DNA from: Shewanella sp. NIFS-20-20
GTDB taxonomy: Bacteria > Pseudomonadota > Gammaproteobacteria > Enterobacterales > Shewanellaceae
DNA length: 64,000 bases
Assembly (NCBI RefSeq): GCF_019209865.1
Contig: NZ_JAHUTT010000004.1
Span: forward strand, 1 to 64,000
Reading direction: 5' to 3'
Within the stretch, counting starts at the first letter, position 1. Each line of letters opens with the position of its first letter. A program made the translations under genes and the position numbers. This document shows positions 17,464 to 26,486 of this stretch, piece by piece. The notes below the pieces were generated by a model, which ran no database searches, was not told the DNA's origin, and saw nothing but the letters and a program-made list of their open reading frames with translations.

Positions 17464-20142
17464 ATGGATTTCAATCAATTAAATTTTAAATATCCTTGGC
17501 GACCCTATCAACAACGGGTACTAGATGCGGTTGATGAACATCTTGATGATAGCAAATTACATGTGGTCGCCGCGCCTGGTGCGGGAAAAACAACCTTAGG
17601 GATAGAGGTGTTTAAGCGGCTTAAATCTAAGGCCCTGATACTATCTCCTACCCGCGTAATTCGGGATCAATGGATAGATAGGCTTAGAGACTTCACTCAA
17701 TGCAACGACCCTTTTCAATTAGCATGGACAAGTCAACATTTAGATACGCCTAAGGCATTTACTTCCATTACTTATCAAGCGCTGCATGCCAAAATGAAAC
17801 ATATTGACGACTTGGCCGATGATCGCGAAGACGAAACGGAAACCAGTTGTCCTAATGCACTAGAATTAGCCGCCTTTATCACTCATCTTCAAGCCGCTGC
17901 AATTAAGGTGTTAATTTTGGATGAGGCGCACCACTTAAGACAAGAGTGGTGGAAAGCGTTAACCAGTGTCTGTGAGGCGATACCTGATATGGTGTTGGTC
18001 TCATTAACGGCAACTCCGCCATATGACGCACAGGGACATGAGTGGAGTAAGTACGAGCAACTATGTGGGCCAATTGACGAAGAAATTTCGGTGCCTGAGT
18101 TAGTTAAGGCTTCGACATTATGTGCCCATCAAGATTATGTGTGGGCGGTTGATGTTACTGCCGATGAGAAGGTTAAAATCCATGAATTTGATGGCCGCGT
18201 TAAACAGATGTGCGCCAACGTGCTGGCGAATGATATTTTTTTGGATATTTGCCGGCAGCATCAATGGTTAAATAATCCCCAACAATATGCTCGAGAAATA
18301 GTCAGTCATCCCCACCTATTAATCTCTATTTTATCGCTACTCAAACATAAAAACATGGCCATGCCTTCGGCATCGTTAAGCTTTCTCGATTTAACACATG
18401 CTGAGATCCCAAGCTTAAGTCGATACTGGTTGCAAAAATTAATAGAAGGCGTGTTATTTTCCAATTCCTATGCTTTGAGCAAGTCGCAGGACTTGTTTGT
18501 TGAACAACTTAAAAAGCAGTTGAGAGCCTCTGAATTGCTCTACAAACGAGAGTTAATGCTAGAGCATTCGCGGCGGTTTGAAAGATCATTATCGCTAAGC
18601 GTTGCTAAGATAAAAGGTTGCCTCGATATTCATCGGTTGGAGTTAAAGAAAAGGCGACAAGGTTTACGTCAGGTCATATTAACCGACTATATCCGTGATG
18701 AAGCCAGATCGTCTGCAAGCAACATCGGTGAGATCAATTTAGGTAGCTGGCCGGTTTTCGAAAAGTTAGTGCAGGAGTCACAGGTAAATCACGACATCGC
18801 GATGTTAACTGGCCGACTGTCGATTATTCATGAAAGTAAGCGGGGTTTAATTGAGCAGCAAGACCTAGCTAGCACGCTGAGTTTTTTACCGATAGCGCAG
18901 TTGCCCGGTTACCTAGAAATAAGAGGGCCGCTCAATCAACTAACCGTCGTCATCACCACATTACTTTGCCAAGGCCAGCTAAAAACCTTGGTCGGTACGC
19001 GCTCTTTGCTTGGGGAAGGCTGGGATGCGCCAGTGGTTAATTCTTTGATCCTTGCAAGCGCGGTGGGATCGTTCATGCTGACCAATCAGATGCGAGGTCG
19101 GGCAATAAGGATTGATAAACATCACCCACAAAAGGCTAGCAGTATTTGGCATTTGGTGGCGATAGATAGAGAAAGTCATTTTGGTCTGTCTGACTTTTTC
19201 AATCTTAAAAAGCGATTCTTAACTTTTGTCGGTTTAGCCCAGCAGGGTAACGCGATTGAAAGTGGGTTTGAGAGACTCGACACTAAACTGGCGTTTTACT
19301 TAAAAAGTAATCAGTCCATGAAATATGCGGTGTATGCAAATAACAAGCAGATGCTGGCGAGATTTAAGGCCATTGATTCGCTTGCAAGCCAATGGCAAGC
19401 GGCACTCATCGTCGATAAAAGCGCAAGAACCCTGCCTTCGGTGGAGGTGACGAAACTCAAAAGTTTCAAAATTTTCCATCTAAAAAACACCTTCAAGTAT
19501 TTAACTCAAGAACTGTTGCTTGGTACGTTCAGCGTGCTGTTGGCTAGCGCATCGCTATTGACGACCCCGCAATCATTGAAAATAGGGCTGTGGTGTTTGG
19601 CTGGCGGCTTAGGTTATGTTTTTGTCAAAAACCTCGCAAAAACCATCAAGGCAGTTCGTGTCACACTCCTGCATTTGCCGGTTGATGGTTCATTAAAACA
19701 GATTGGACGAGCGGTGTTAGAGTCGCTCGCTCACACCGATAAACTGACGACCCCGTTGCGATTATTAGATGTCAAAACTTCAGAAGCGCTTGATGGTAGT
19801 TTGAGTATGGCGTTAACCGGCGGAACCTTTTTCGAATCTTCGCTGTTTGCCGATAACGTCGCCGAAGTCTTAGGCCCGATTGATAATCCTAGGTACATAG
19901 TCGTACGGGAGGGGGATTTTATGGGACTTGGCCGTAAAGACTACCACGCGGTGCCGACAATCATGGCGGTCAAAAAGGAGGCTGCTGAAATTTTTATCAC
20001 TCAATGGAGTAAATACGTGGGCTCAGCTGATCTTATTTACACCAGAAGTGAGCAGGGGAGGGCGTCGTTGTTGAAAGCAAAAATGAGAGCCTTTTCGTCG
20101 ACATTTGCCAACGACATGAGACGTATCGATAGGTGGCAATAG
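17464..20142 (+). CDS. Orphan superfamily II DEAH helicase with transmembrane hairpin
   Basis: An 892-aa SF2 helicase. Visible motifs: a PWRPYQQ segment (11-17), Walker A APGAGKTT (37-44), motif Ia LILSPTR, DEAH (153-156), TAT (182-184), motif V GTRSLLGEGWDAP (511-523) and motif VI QMRGRAIR (542-549). A long helical insertion (about 220-480) separates the RecA lobes. Beyond the core, residues about 684-699 and 705-721 form two hydrophobic segments, followed by a 170-residue C-terminal domain I do not recognise. Both cores look active. There is no methylase, nuclease or other defence partner beside it; flanks are the yiaV terminator and a hairpin at 20197-20225. DNA repair or phage defence are possible, unproven roles. 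Confidence 0.82.
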   Translation: MDFNQLNFKYPWRPYQQRVLDAVDEHLDDSKLHVVAAPGAGKTTLGIEVFKRLKSKALILSPTRVIRDQWIDRLRDFTQCNDPFQLAWTSQHLDTPKAFTSITYQALHAKMKHIDDLADDREDETETSCPNALELAAFITHLQAAAIKVLILDEAHHLRQEWWKALTSVCEAIPDMVLVSLTATPPYDAQGHEWSKYEQLCGPIDEEISVPELVKASTLCAHQDYVWAVDVTADEKVKIHEFDGRVKQMCANVLANDIFLDICRQHQWLNNPQQYAREIVSHPHLLISILSLLKHKNMAMPSASLSFLDLTHAEIPSLSRYWLQKLIEGVLFSNSYALSKSQDLFVEQLKKQLRASELLYKRELMLEHSRRFERSLSLSVAKIKGCLDIHRLELKKRRQGLRQVILTDYIRDEARSSASNIGEINLGSWPVFEKLVQESQVNHDIAMLTGRLSIIHESKRGLIEQQDLASTLSFLPIAQLPGYLEIRGPLNQLTVVITTLLCQGQLKTLVGTRSLLGEGWDAPVVNSLILASAVGSFMLTNQMRGRAIRIDKHHPQKASSIWHLVAIDRESHFGLSDFFNLKKRFLTFVGLAQQGNAIESGFERLDTKLAFYLKSNQSMKYAVYANNKQMLARFKAIDSLASQWQAALIVDKSARTLPSVEVTKLKSFKIFHLKNTFKYLTQELLLGTFSVLLASASLLTTPQSLKIGLWCLAGGLGYVFVKNLAKTIKAVRVTLLHLPVDGSLKQIGRAVLESLAHTDKLTTPLRLLDVKTSEALDGSLSMALTGGTFFESSLFADNVAEVLGPIDNPRYIVVREGDFMGLGRKDYHAVPTIMAVKKEAAEIFITQWSKYVGSADLIYTRSEQGRASLLKAKMRAFSSTFANDMRRIDRWQ

Positions 20143-20196
20143 TGGCGTATTCAACCAACGCAAGGGAAAACGCATTGTGAGCTGCGCTGATAAATG

Positions 20197-20225
20197 AGGA
20201 GGATATTCATTGCGAATATCCTCCT
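20197..20225. terminator. Hairpin between helicase gene and DUF4136 lipoprotein gene
   Basis: Perfect 12-bp stem (20197-20208 with 20214-20225) and five-base loop in the convergent gap. No long T-run follows in either direction. Confidence 0.6.
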
Positions 20226-20274
20226 TAACTGACTTGGCCTGTGTACAAGCGGCCTTGGGCATCACCCTTATGAG

Positions 20275-20823
20275 TTATTCAATCACGCCATCCGGTGGAA
20301 AACGTGCAAGAATATTTGAGATCACATCCTGGCTGGCGCTGACATTTTTTTCGACTGAGTCAGATACTTTAAAGCTATCAATACCTCGCCAAATAAGGCG
20401 TTTACTGGGATCGAAAATATTAATTCGGATCACTTGTTCAGTGGTCTCCTTGCCCAGAGGAATACCGACGCTTGAGCCAACACTGACCCCGCCGTGACTG
20501 CCCCAGCCACCGGTGCCAAGCCCAATAGAAACCCCTGAATCACTGGCTTTAGTGTTACTTGATAGCTCGACACCTGCAAAGAAGTCGGGAGTGCGCGGAT
20601 TATCTTGGTAGCCTTTGAGGATCAGGGTTTTGACGACTTGATCGTTAATACGCGTGGCAACTAAAAGATCAGCATCGCTCGGGGGAGGCAAGATACTAAA
20701 GTTTTTTAAGGTAGCAAAATTGTAATTAACATCGTAATCGGTATTGGCAGGCTTGGTAGAACACGCCGATACTAACAATAACATCAAAACACACATCGCT
20801 ATATGACGCATGGAACTGAGCAT
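20275..20823 (-). CDS. DUF4136-type lipoprotein
   Basis: The 182-aa precursor has a lipoprotein signal with lipobox LVSAC (Cys near 21) and AAGGAG upstream of the ATG. The mature protein begins with a YDVNYNFATLKNFSI segment typical of DUF4136 proteins, which are small envelope lipoproteins of unknown role. A Gly/Ser-rich stretch (about 95-120) and a C-terminal alpha/beta half follow. Position 2 after Cys is Ser, which favours outer-membrane sorting. Confidence 0.85.
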   Translation of the reverse strand: MLSSMRHIAMCVLMLLLVSACSTKPANTDYDVNYNFATLKNFSILPPPSDADLLVATRINDQVVKTLILKGYQDNPRTPDFFAGVELSSNTKASDSGVSIGLGTGGWGSHGGVSVGSSVGIPLGKETTEQVIRINIFDPSKRLIWRGIDSFKVSDSVEKNVSASQDVISNILARFPPDGVIE

Positions 20824-20957
20824 AGTTTCTCCTTGGCTGGTGTGACGCAGGTTCGCGCAAATGTGATTAAGATGTTATACCTTAAATGCACCAAAGTCGC
20901 GAATATCTGTGGAATATCAACCGCGGATATATTTGTAAAGTCATTGATAGGAATGCA

Positions 20958-21257
20958 ATGGAACAGCTGCTTTTTTTTGAACTACAAAGTCCGTGTAAAG
21001 GTATCTGCACAACAGATAAAGGCGGCTATTGTTTAGGTTGCTTTCGTAGCCGCGATGAGCGCTTTAATTGGCAGAAATTCAGTGACAGTCAAAAACAAGA
21101 AGTGCTGCGATTGTGTCGGCAACGAGGGGCTCGCCGTCGTTATGCGTTGATCCAAGCTCAACGATCGCAACAACAAATTAATATCAACGAAGTGAATCAA
21201 GCATTTGATTTTGACGAACCAAATACCGATCCGGCCACAGATGGTTCCAGCGCCTAG
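20958..21257 (+). CDS. DUF1289 cysteine-rich protein
   Basis: The N-terminal part carries the four-Cys pattern SPCKGIC then YCLGCFR that defines DUF1289, probably binding a metal, followed by a conserved RDERFNW segment. I choose ATG 20958 (99 aa) because AGGAA precedes it; the open frame from 20886 adds non-conserved residues. The C-terminal 45 residues are polar and variable. Function unknown in the family. Confidence 0.82.
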   Translation: MEQLLFFELQSPCKGICTTDKGGYCLGCFRSRDERFNWQKFSDSQKQEVLRLCRQRGARRRYALIQAQRSQQQININEVNQAFDFDEPNTDPATDGSSA

Positions 21258-21290
21258 TTAGCTAAGTAGCGCTTGTGCATTACCATGAGT

Positions 21291-22571
21291 TTACTGGGTA
21301 TCAGGGGCATGTTGCTCACGAGGAGCCACTAGACTGAAACGGGTTAAGCTCGGATTGCTGCACAGTTTTATATCCCCTTGATGGCGACTCATAATACGAC
21401 AAATGATCGCTAAGCCTAAGCCGAAGCCATGATCATGCTCATGATTTGACGTTGAGCGATAAAAGGGCTCAAAAATCCGCTGTTGATCTTGCTCGTTAAT
21501 GGCGGGCCCATCATTTTCAATATCAATTTGCCAACTGTATTGATGACATACCAGTACCACTCGCAGCTGCTGTTGATGATAACGGATGGCATTGGTCAGC
21601 AAGTTTTGTAGCGCCCGTTCAATGAGGCTAGGTTCAACCATTACCCAGCAGGGTTTATCTGTGCCGATGGCTTGGATGGGGGTTGGGCATAGCGCTTGTA
21701 CTTTGTCGATAGTTTGGCGAATTAATGATGATAAATCACATTGTTGCCTGTCGACATTCTGTTCTGCTGACTCTAAGCGGGCATAACTTAATAATTCCGT
21801 TAGTAAGTCATCCATCTCGGCAATATCCAATTGCATATCTGCGATAAATTGGCTGCGTTGGTCAGGAGTTTTGTGGTTGTCGCAATAACTTGGCAACAAT
21901 GCCAAAGCAAACTTAAGTCGGGCTAACGGTGTGCGTAATTCATGAGAAACGGCATTGGAGAGGTGTTGCTGATTGTCTATTAAGTTACCGATTTGCTTGC
22001 CCATTTTATTGAATGCGACCCCAAGTGATAACACCTGGGAGCTGGTGGGTAAGTTGACGCGGGTATGCCATTTGGCTTTGGCGAAGTCATTCGCAGCCAG
22101 TTCGAGTTGGCGTAAATCTCGTGATAATGGCCGGATCCACAACAAGATCACTAAGGCCAATAACAGATAGAAACCTAAGGTAAAGGTGCTTTCCCAGCCT
22201 GCCAGAGGGGCTGCAGCAATTGGCCCTAGCATCAAGACATGCTCTGCCACCGGTATAAATAAGTAGCGCTGTTGCTGTTCGTTAATCGTGCTAAGTACTT
22301 GGTTGGGCTTTAGTGCTTGGCTAGTTTGTAAGGATATTTGTTGGTGGGATAACAGGGCCAGAGGGTGATTAGGATCTTGACCTATTTGCTTGATATACCA
22401 TTGGCGCTGCTCTGCTGGCATGTGCTCGAGCAAGTCGGCCAGCAAGAGTAGCGAAGGTTGATTGGCTTGTTGTTGGCCAAAAGAACTGTGCCAGACTTCT
22501 TCTAAAGTCCAGCCTATACCGAGGATGCTGAGGCTAAGCAGTAGGTACAGGCTGATAAACAAACGCTTCAC
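21291..22571 (-). CDS. Two-component sensor histidine kinase, RstB-like
   Basis: Membrane sensor kinase of 426 aa. Membrane segments (about 5-22 and 127-147) flank a short periplasmic sensor of about 100 residues; a HAMP linker follows. The phosphoacceptor is His210 in a SHELRTPLARL context. The ATPase domain has NLLTNAIRY (N box), NDGPAI (G1) and GFGLGLAI (G2). Eight bases separate it from the response regulator gene. The kinase is predicted to phosphorylate the regulator encoded at 22580-23296. Confidence 0.92.
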   Translation of the reverse strand: MKRLFISLYLLLSLSILGIGWTLEEVWHSSFGQQQANQPSLLLLADLLEHMPAEQRQWYIKQIGQDPNHPLALLSHQQISLQTSQALKPNQVLSTINEQQQRYLFIPVAEHVLMLGPIAAAPLAGWESTFTLGFYLLLALVILLWIRPLSRDLRQLELAANDFAKAKWHTRVNLPTSSQVLSLGVAFNKMGKQIGNLIDNQQHLSNAVSHELRTPLARLKFALALLPSYCDNHKTPDQRSQFIADMQLDIAEMDDLLTELLSYARLESAEQNVDRQQCDLSSLIRQTIDKVQALCPTPIQAIGTDKPCWVMVEPSLIERALQNLLTNAIRYHQQQLRVVLVCHQYSWQIDIENDGPAINEQDQQRIFEPFYRSTSNHEHDHGFGLGLAIICRIMSRHQGDIKLCSNPSLTRFSLVAPREQHAPDTQ

Positions 22572-22579
22572 AGTAGTCC

Positions 22580-23296
22580 TTAATTATTCCAAGCTTCAGG
22601 GGCAAACAAATACCCTTGTCCCCACACGGTTTTTATGCGGAACGGGGTTTCAATATTATCGCCTAGTTTTTTACGTAAGCGAGAAATGCGGACGTCGATT
22701 TTTCTGTCTTTGCCGTCAAAATCGATATTGAGTAGGTACTGATAAATAAATTGTCGGCTCAATACTTGGCCCGCATTGGATGCCAATAACCACAGTAATT
22801 CAAATTCGTGGCTGGTTAAATCGACCGCATGATCACTCAATAAGATGGCCTGTGTATGAGGATCGATACTGAGTTTACCAAAGTTAAGACAATGGGATTC
22901 ATGCTGATGACTCGGTTTCGCTCGGCGGCGCAACAAATTATTGATGCGGGCTACCAATAGGGCGGGATCAACCGGTTTGACGACATAATCATCGGCGCCA
23001 AGTTCGAGTCCTTTGATTTGATCCTCAGGCGTTCCGAGCGCGCTCATTAATAAAATTGGGCCATGGAAATAATCGGGCAATTTTTCACATAAGGATAAGC
23101 CATCTAATCCCGGCAGCATGATATCTAACAGAATGATATCGGGTTTGTAACTGATTAAACGCGTCAGGACCGTGTCGCCGCGTCGTTCAACTTCAACATG
23201 CATGCCTTGCGATTTTAAATAATCTGAAATCAAATTGGCCAAGCGAATATCATCTTCAACCAAAAGCACTCGAAAAGGCGATTGAGGCGTTGTCAT
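22580..23296 (-). CDS. OmpR-family response regulator, RstA-like
   Basis: The 238-aa regulator has a receiver domain with acidic pocket Glu14-Asp15-Asp16, phosphoacceptor Asp58 (LLDIMLPG) and Lys near 108, followed by an OmpR/PhoB winged helix ending in a VWGQGYLFAP segment. ATG 23296 is chosen because GGAG lies ten bases upstream; its A is shared with the TAA of the DUF3019 gene (TAATG), indicating coupling. It probably controls its own operon through the direct repeat at 24639-24662. Confidence 0.92.
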   Translation of the reverse strand: MTTPQSPFRVLLVEDDIRLANLISDYLKSQGMHVEVERRGDTVLTRLISYKPDIILLDIMLPGLDGLSLCEKLPDYFHGPILLMSALGTPEDQIKGLELGADDYVVKPVDPALLVARINNLLRRRAKPSHQHESHCLNFGKLSIDPHTQAILLSDHAVDLTSHEFELLWLLASNAGQVLSRQFIYQYLLNIDFDGKDRKIDVRISRLRKKLGDNIETPFRIKTVWGQGYLFAPEAWNN

Positions 23297-23700
23297 TAAA
23301 ATAAACTCCAAGGGTTTCGGTAGCGTCGACGCTCTGACGTTTGGTTAGGATGGGTCACGGTAAATGTAGCATCGGCAAGTCTATGTTGAGTGAGTTTGTC
23401 CACTAGTAAAAAATGCATATCTGTATGTGCATGTATTTCTATTGTGTGCGAGCGGATGGATGGATCTTGGTTACACCAAGGCTCAAAGGATCCTTCACGG
23501 CTCTCGATACAAATGGTCTTTTTAGCGTCCGTTTGCCAGTGAAATTGAACTCGAATACGACAGTGACTCGTTGTGGCATCAATAATGCAGACACTCGGGG
23601 TTAGCTGCAAGTGGTTTTGTTCGCCGTTATCAGCAAATGCGATCGGGCTCAAGAGGGTAAGCGCCGAACTCAGCAAAATAGAGCTTAGGGGGTTATCCAT
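23296..23700 (-). CDS. DUF3019 periplasmic protein
   Basis: The 134-aa precursor has a signal peptide cleaved near AFA-DN (about residue 24). The mature part has the family features: a PSVCIID start, a CRIRVQFHW strand and two further Cys (KTICIES, EPWCNQ), so two disulfides are likely in the periplasm. Its stop overlaps the response regulator start by one base. The same grouping with a MipA/OmpV protein and a two-component system recurs in Shewanella from memory; this could be a periplasmic cofactor of the sensor. Confidence 0.82.
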   Translation of the reverse strand: MDNPLSSILLSSALTLLSPIAFADNGEQNHLQLTPSVCIIDATTSHCRIRVQFHWQTDAKKTICIESREGSFEPWCNQDPSIRSHTIEIHAHTDMHFLLVDKLTQHRLADATFTVTHPNQTSERRRYRNPWSLF

Positions 23701-23730
23701 GAGTCGACCCAGCGCGCGAGTATTGGCAAC

Positions 23731-24588
23731 CTACCATTGATAGGCAACTCCCATAAACAGGCTATGACTGTCACTGCTCGATACTAAGGGGCTTGCGGTG
23801 ATACTGTCCGCCAATTGACGAAACCGAGCTAATCCCAGCAGTTGCCAGTGGTCATTAAGTGCATAAGTTAAGGTGGCTGATACTTGCGGACTCCAACCTG
23901 AACTGGCTTGATAAGGGGTGCCATATCCTAGCTCCTCGGGACGAGGTTGATAGTAATAACTGATCACGTCACTATCTTGCCAATGGGCCGTGGCATTGAG
24001 TTCTAACGACAATGGCTTCCAATCAAATCGGCGGCTGATGGTTATTTGTGCTTCCATGCCGTTGTGTACTGCAAAGACATCATGACCGAGACTGACACTA
24101 ATGTCGGCCACTGCATTGAAATACCAAGCTTCAATCCCGGCTATATAAGTAAAATTGCGACCGTTGAATGCTGCTGAGCTCGCCTCGGGGTAGAGGCTAT
24201 ACCCATGACCTGGATGCTCATCATTGACTTGTCTCGACGCGCCACTCACAAAAATATTGCTTGGATCCCATCGATAAAAATAGCCGCGATCGCCGCTATA
24301 GGTTGCGATCATATTGAGGGCGAAATCGCGGTTTTCAGCGATTGAATAGCCAAATAAGCCATTATCAAAAAAGAAGGATTCACCATAGTAAGCGAGACTT
24401 GGGATCACATAGATAGGGATAGCTTGCTGTTGGCTTAACGGGTTGGATTTTTCACCATAGCCCACCGCGACCGAGAATGACCATTGGCCAGTGCTGATGC
24501 AGTCGAATTGATTGTCGCATATCGACTCTTGGCCCCAAGTGATATGACTGTAGATCAGTAATAGTAATCCAGTGATGACTCTTATCAT
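23731..24588 (-). CDS. MipA/OmpV-family outer membrane protein
   Basis: The 285-aa precursor starts with a signal peptide (about 1-19, ending ITWG-QE). The mature protein has repeated amphipathic strands, and the last residue is Trp after MGVAYQW, as in outer-membrane barrels. The SVAVGYGEKSNPL segment (near 36) is the typical MipA/OmpV start. Two Cys (SICDNQFDC, 23-30) may form a disulfide at the mature N-terminus. First gene of the four-gene operon, 30 bp before the DUF3019 gene. Confidence 0.88.
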   Translation of the reverse strand: MIRVITGLLLLIYSHITWGQESICDNQFDCISTGQWSFSVAVGYGEKSNPLSQQQAIPIYVIPSLAYYGESFFFDNGLFGYSIAENRDFALNMIATYSGDRGYFYRWDPSNIFVSGASRQVNDEHPGHGYSLYPEASSAAFNGRNFTYIAGIEAWYFNAVADISVSLGHDVFAVHNGMEAQITISRRFDWKPLSLELNATAHWQDSDVISYYYQPRPEELGYGTPYQASSGWSPQVSATLTYALNDHWQLLGLARFRQLADSITASPLVSSSDSHSLFMGVAYQW

Positions 24589-24638
24589 TGATCCGATTTC
24601 ACGAGGGGAGGGTAAATTAATATTATCATTAACAAATG

Positions 24639-24662
24639 TTTAAGACAGTATCCTTTAAGTCA
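24639..24662. promoter_or_regulatory. Direct repeat, possible response-regulator operator
   Basis: TTTAAGACA (24639-24647) is repeated as TTTAAGTCA (24654-24662), 15 bp start to start, 51-74 bp before the mipA-type start codon. OmpR-family regulators bind direct repeats, though usually with 10-11 bp spacing, so the assignment is tentative. Confidence 0.35.
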
Positions 24663-24921
24663 ATGATACAAATTGATCCAGTTGTTGTTGGTTTGAGGTG
24701 CCCTTTTAGTAACAGGCTTAGCTCCAGTGACCCGCTAACTCAGGGCGACGTGTTTGGCTGAAGTAAATAAATGCCCTCGTCGTATTAATCTAAGATTCAG
24801 ATGGCTATTGGTCAGATATGCGGTCTTGGGCGCAGATATTGCATTTTTGTGCGCCAGGTCGCATCTATGGTGGTTAATTGTCATTCAGCGGTGTCGCAGT
24901 TGCAGGAATAAGCCGCCTTAA

Positions 24922-24937
24922 GGTGATTTGTGTCACG
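24922..24937. promoter_or_regulatory. CRP-like binding site
   Basis: GTGA (24923-24926), six bases, TCAC (24933-24936) reproduces the CRP core. It lies 325 bp before satP and 334 bp before the mipA-type gene, so the regulated promoter is uncertain; acetate uptake by SatP is under catabolite control in E. coli. Confidence 0.45.
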
Positions 24938-25261
24938 CGCGCGGCATGTTGCGTGATGCGGGTCGCGCTACCAATTCTGTGGGTCATAAGGATATGATTC
25001 TTAAGGTTTTTTTATGGATAGCGGCTGCTGCTCGTTTGTTGATCTCTCGTATGCGTATGATTATAAAGGATTTAATTAAAAATTAAGCTTGGAGTAAATG
25101 CTGGATTAGCAATCATTGATTTAGTGCAGGCCTTTACCTATGATGCGCCCCCTCCCACAGGGAGATGCTGCAAACTTCGACAATATCGAGCGGCAGTGAA
25201 CACCCAATTTAATTGTTAACACGGGCGATAATTCATCGGCCGTTTTCATCTGAGGATTAAC

Positions 25262-25828
25262 ATGTCTACTAAACTGGCTAACCCAGCGCCACTTGGATTG
25301 ATGGGTTTTGGTATGACTACCATTTTACTGAATATCCATAACGCGGGATTCTTCCCAATCGATTCTATGATTTTAGCTATGGGTATTTTCTACGGCGGTA
25401 TCGGCCAAGTATTAGTAGGTATGATGTGCTTTAAACGTGGCGACACCTTTGGCACCACCGCCTTTACCTCCTACGGTTTATTCTGGTTAACCTTAGTGGG
25501 TTTAATCGTGATGCCGATGATGGGTGTGGCGGCAAGCCCTGCTAATTTCATGGGCTGGTATTTATTATTATGGGGCGTGTTTACTGCCTTTATGTTTGTG
25601 GGTTCTTTGCGTTACCCACGTGCTAAGCAAGTAGTATTTGGTTCATTGACCATTTTATTCTTCTTGTTAGCCGCCCGTGATTTCACTGGTAGCCAGTTAA
25701 TTGGCACCATCGCTGGTATCGAAGGTATCTTCACTGGCGCAAGTGCCATTTACTTTGCAATGGCACAAGTATTAAACGCTGAATATGGCCGTACTATTTT
25801 GCCTATCGGTGAGAAGAAAGCCGCTTAA
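25262..25828 (+). CDS. satP: Acetate/succinate uptake transporter SatP
   Basis: Member of the AceTr (GPR1/FUN34/YaaH) family. The 188-aa protein begins with the family signature [14 protein letters not shown] (7-20) and has six hydrophobic helices. Substantial identity to E. coli SatP is visible along the whole length (for example [29 protein letters not shown]). It would import acetate and succinate with protons. Monocistronic, between a long leader region and the strong terminator at 25879. Confidence 0.95.
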   Translation: MSTKLANPAPLGLMGFGMTTILLNIHNAGFFPIDSMILAMGIFYGGIGQVLVGMMCFKRGDTFGTTAFTSYGLFWLTLVGLIVMPMMGVAASPANFMGWYLLLWGVFTAFMFVGSLRYPRAKQVVFGSLTILFFLLAARDFTGSQLIGTIAGIEGIFTGASAIYFAMAQVLNAEYGRTILPIGEKKAA

Positions 25829-25878
25829 TCAGCTAAAGCATTTGGTCCTAGGTAAATAAACGCTTCACCAGTGGCCTT

Positions 25879-25914
25879 AACGCCGATGCAATTGATTGCA
25901 TCGGCGTTTCTTTT
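25879..25914. terminator. Strong hairpin terminator after satP
   Basis: Perfect 14-bp stem (25879-25892 with 25895-25908) followed by TCTTTT. It ends the satP transcript and probably also serves the convergent gene ending at 25919. Confidence 0.88.
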
Positions 25915-25918
25915 GCCG

Positions 25919-26398
25919 TTAAGCTAAGCAAGCTTGTTGACGAATAAATGCTTGGCAATCAGTCGATAGTGGCTGTTTTAACAAATATTGACGTCCCTTA
26001 TCTAATTGCAACACAAAGCCTAACGGCTTTTCTTCAATGGCGACTATCTGCTGCCAAGTCCACTGCTGATTAACGAACTGTGAGTGGGTGCGGATCCCGC
26101 GTTCATTGACCGTGACACTGACCGTATTATTGGCCGCTTTTGACAGCAATTGGCGCCACAACCACCAACTGCGATTAAAGCGAACACTTAAGCCTTCAAT
26201 CACCCCCAAGCCAATAATAAAATAACTCAAGTAAGCCGGCACATTGGCCGCGGCTAACCCTAGGCCTGCGATACATAACAGCGCGGCTTTAGCATAAGGC
26301 TTAATCCCTATTAAGGGCTGGGCGGTCTCGTCATAACAGGCAAGATAATAGTGGCGGTCGAGCGTAAAGCTGGACTCAAAATGTTGTTCTGTGCTCAT
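25919..26398 (-). CDS. YcxB-like membrane protein
   Basis: Hypothetical 159-aa protein from ATG 26398; an upstream TTG at 26425 keeps the frame open but neither has a strong ribosome binding site. There are two hydrophobic helices (about 39-58 and 61-76) and then a soluble domain with TVNERGIRTHS, QWTWQQIVAIEE and YLLKQ segments, which resembles the YcxB-type C-terminal domain. Role unknown; probably inner membrane with a cytoplasmic domain. Confidence 0.65.
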   Translation of the reverse strand: MSTEQHFESSFTLDRHYYLACYDETAQPLIGIKPYAKAALLCIAGLGLAAANVPAYLSYFIIGLGVIEGLSVRFNRSWWLWRQLLSKAANNTVSVTVNERGIRTHSQFVNQQWTWQQIVAIEEKPLGFVLQLDKGRQYLLKQPLSTDCQAFIRQQACLA

Positions 26399-26486
26399 AG
26401 CATCTAAAGTTACACCAGTAATCAATGGCTCAGTGTAGCCGATTTCAGCTTAATTCACTGTTAATCTCTGCCGTCATGCTAATGAT

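Larger units (their letters stand above)
24589..25261. other. Long divergent regulatory region between mipA-type operon and satP
   Basis: 673 bp without a gene. The left end holds a direct repeat (24639-24662) suited to the response regulator; 24922-24937 is a CRP-like palindrome. The 325 bp between that site and satP are A/T-rich in places and contain no ORF worth calling, so satP may have a long leader or a second promoter. Confidence 0.6.

Noticed and set aside
25143..25164. Short CTCCC/GGGAG stem before satP as a riboswitch
   Set aside because: Only a five-bp stem, no conserved riboswitch core seen around it.
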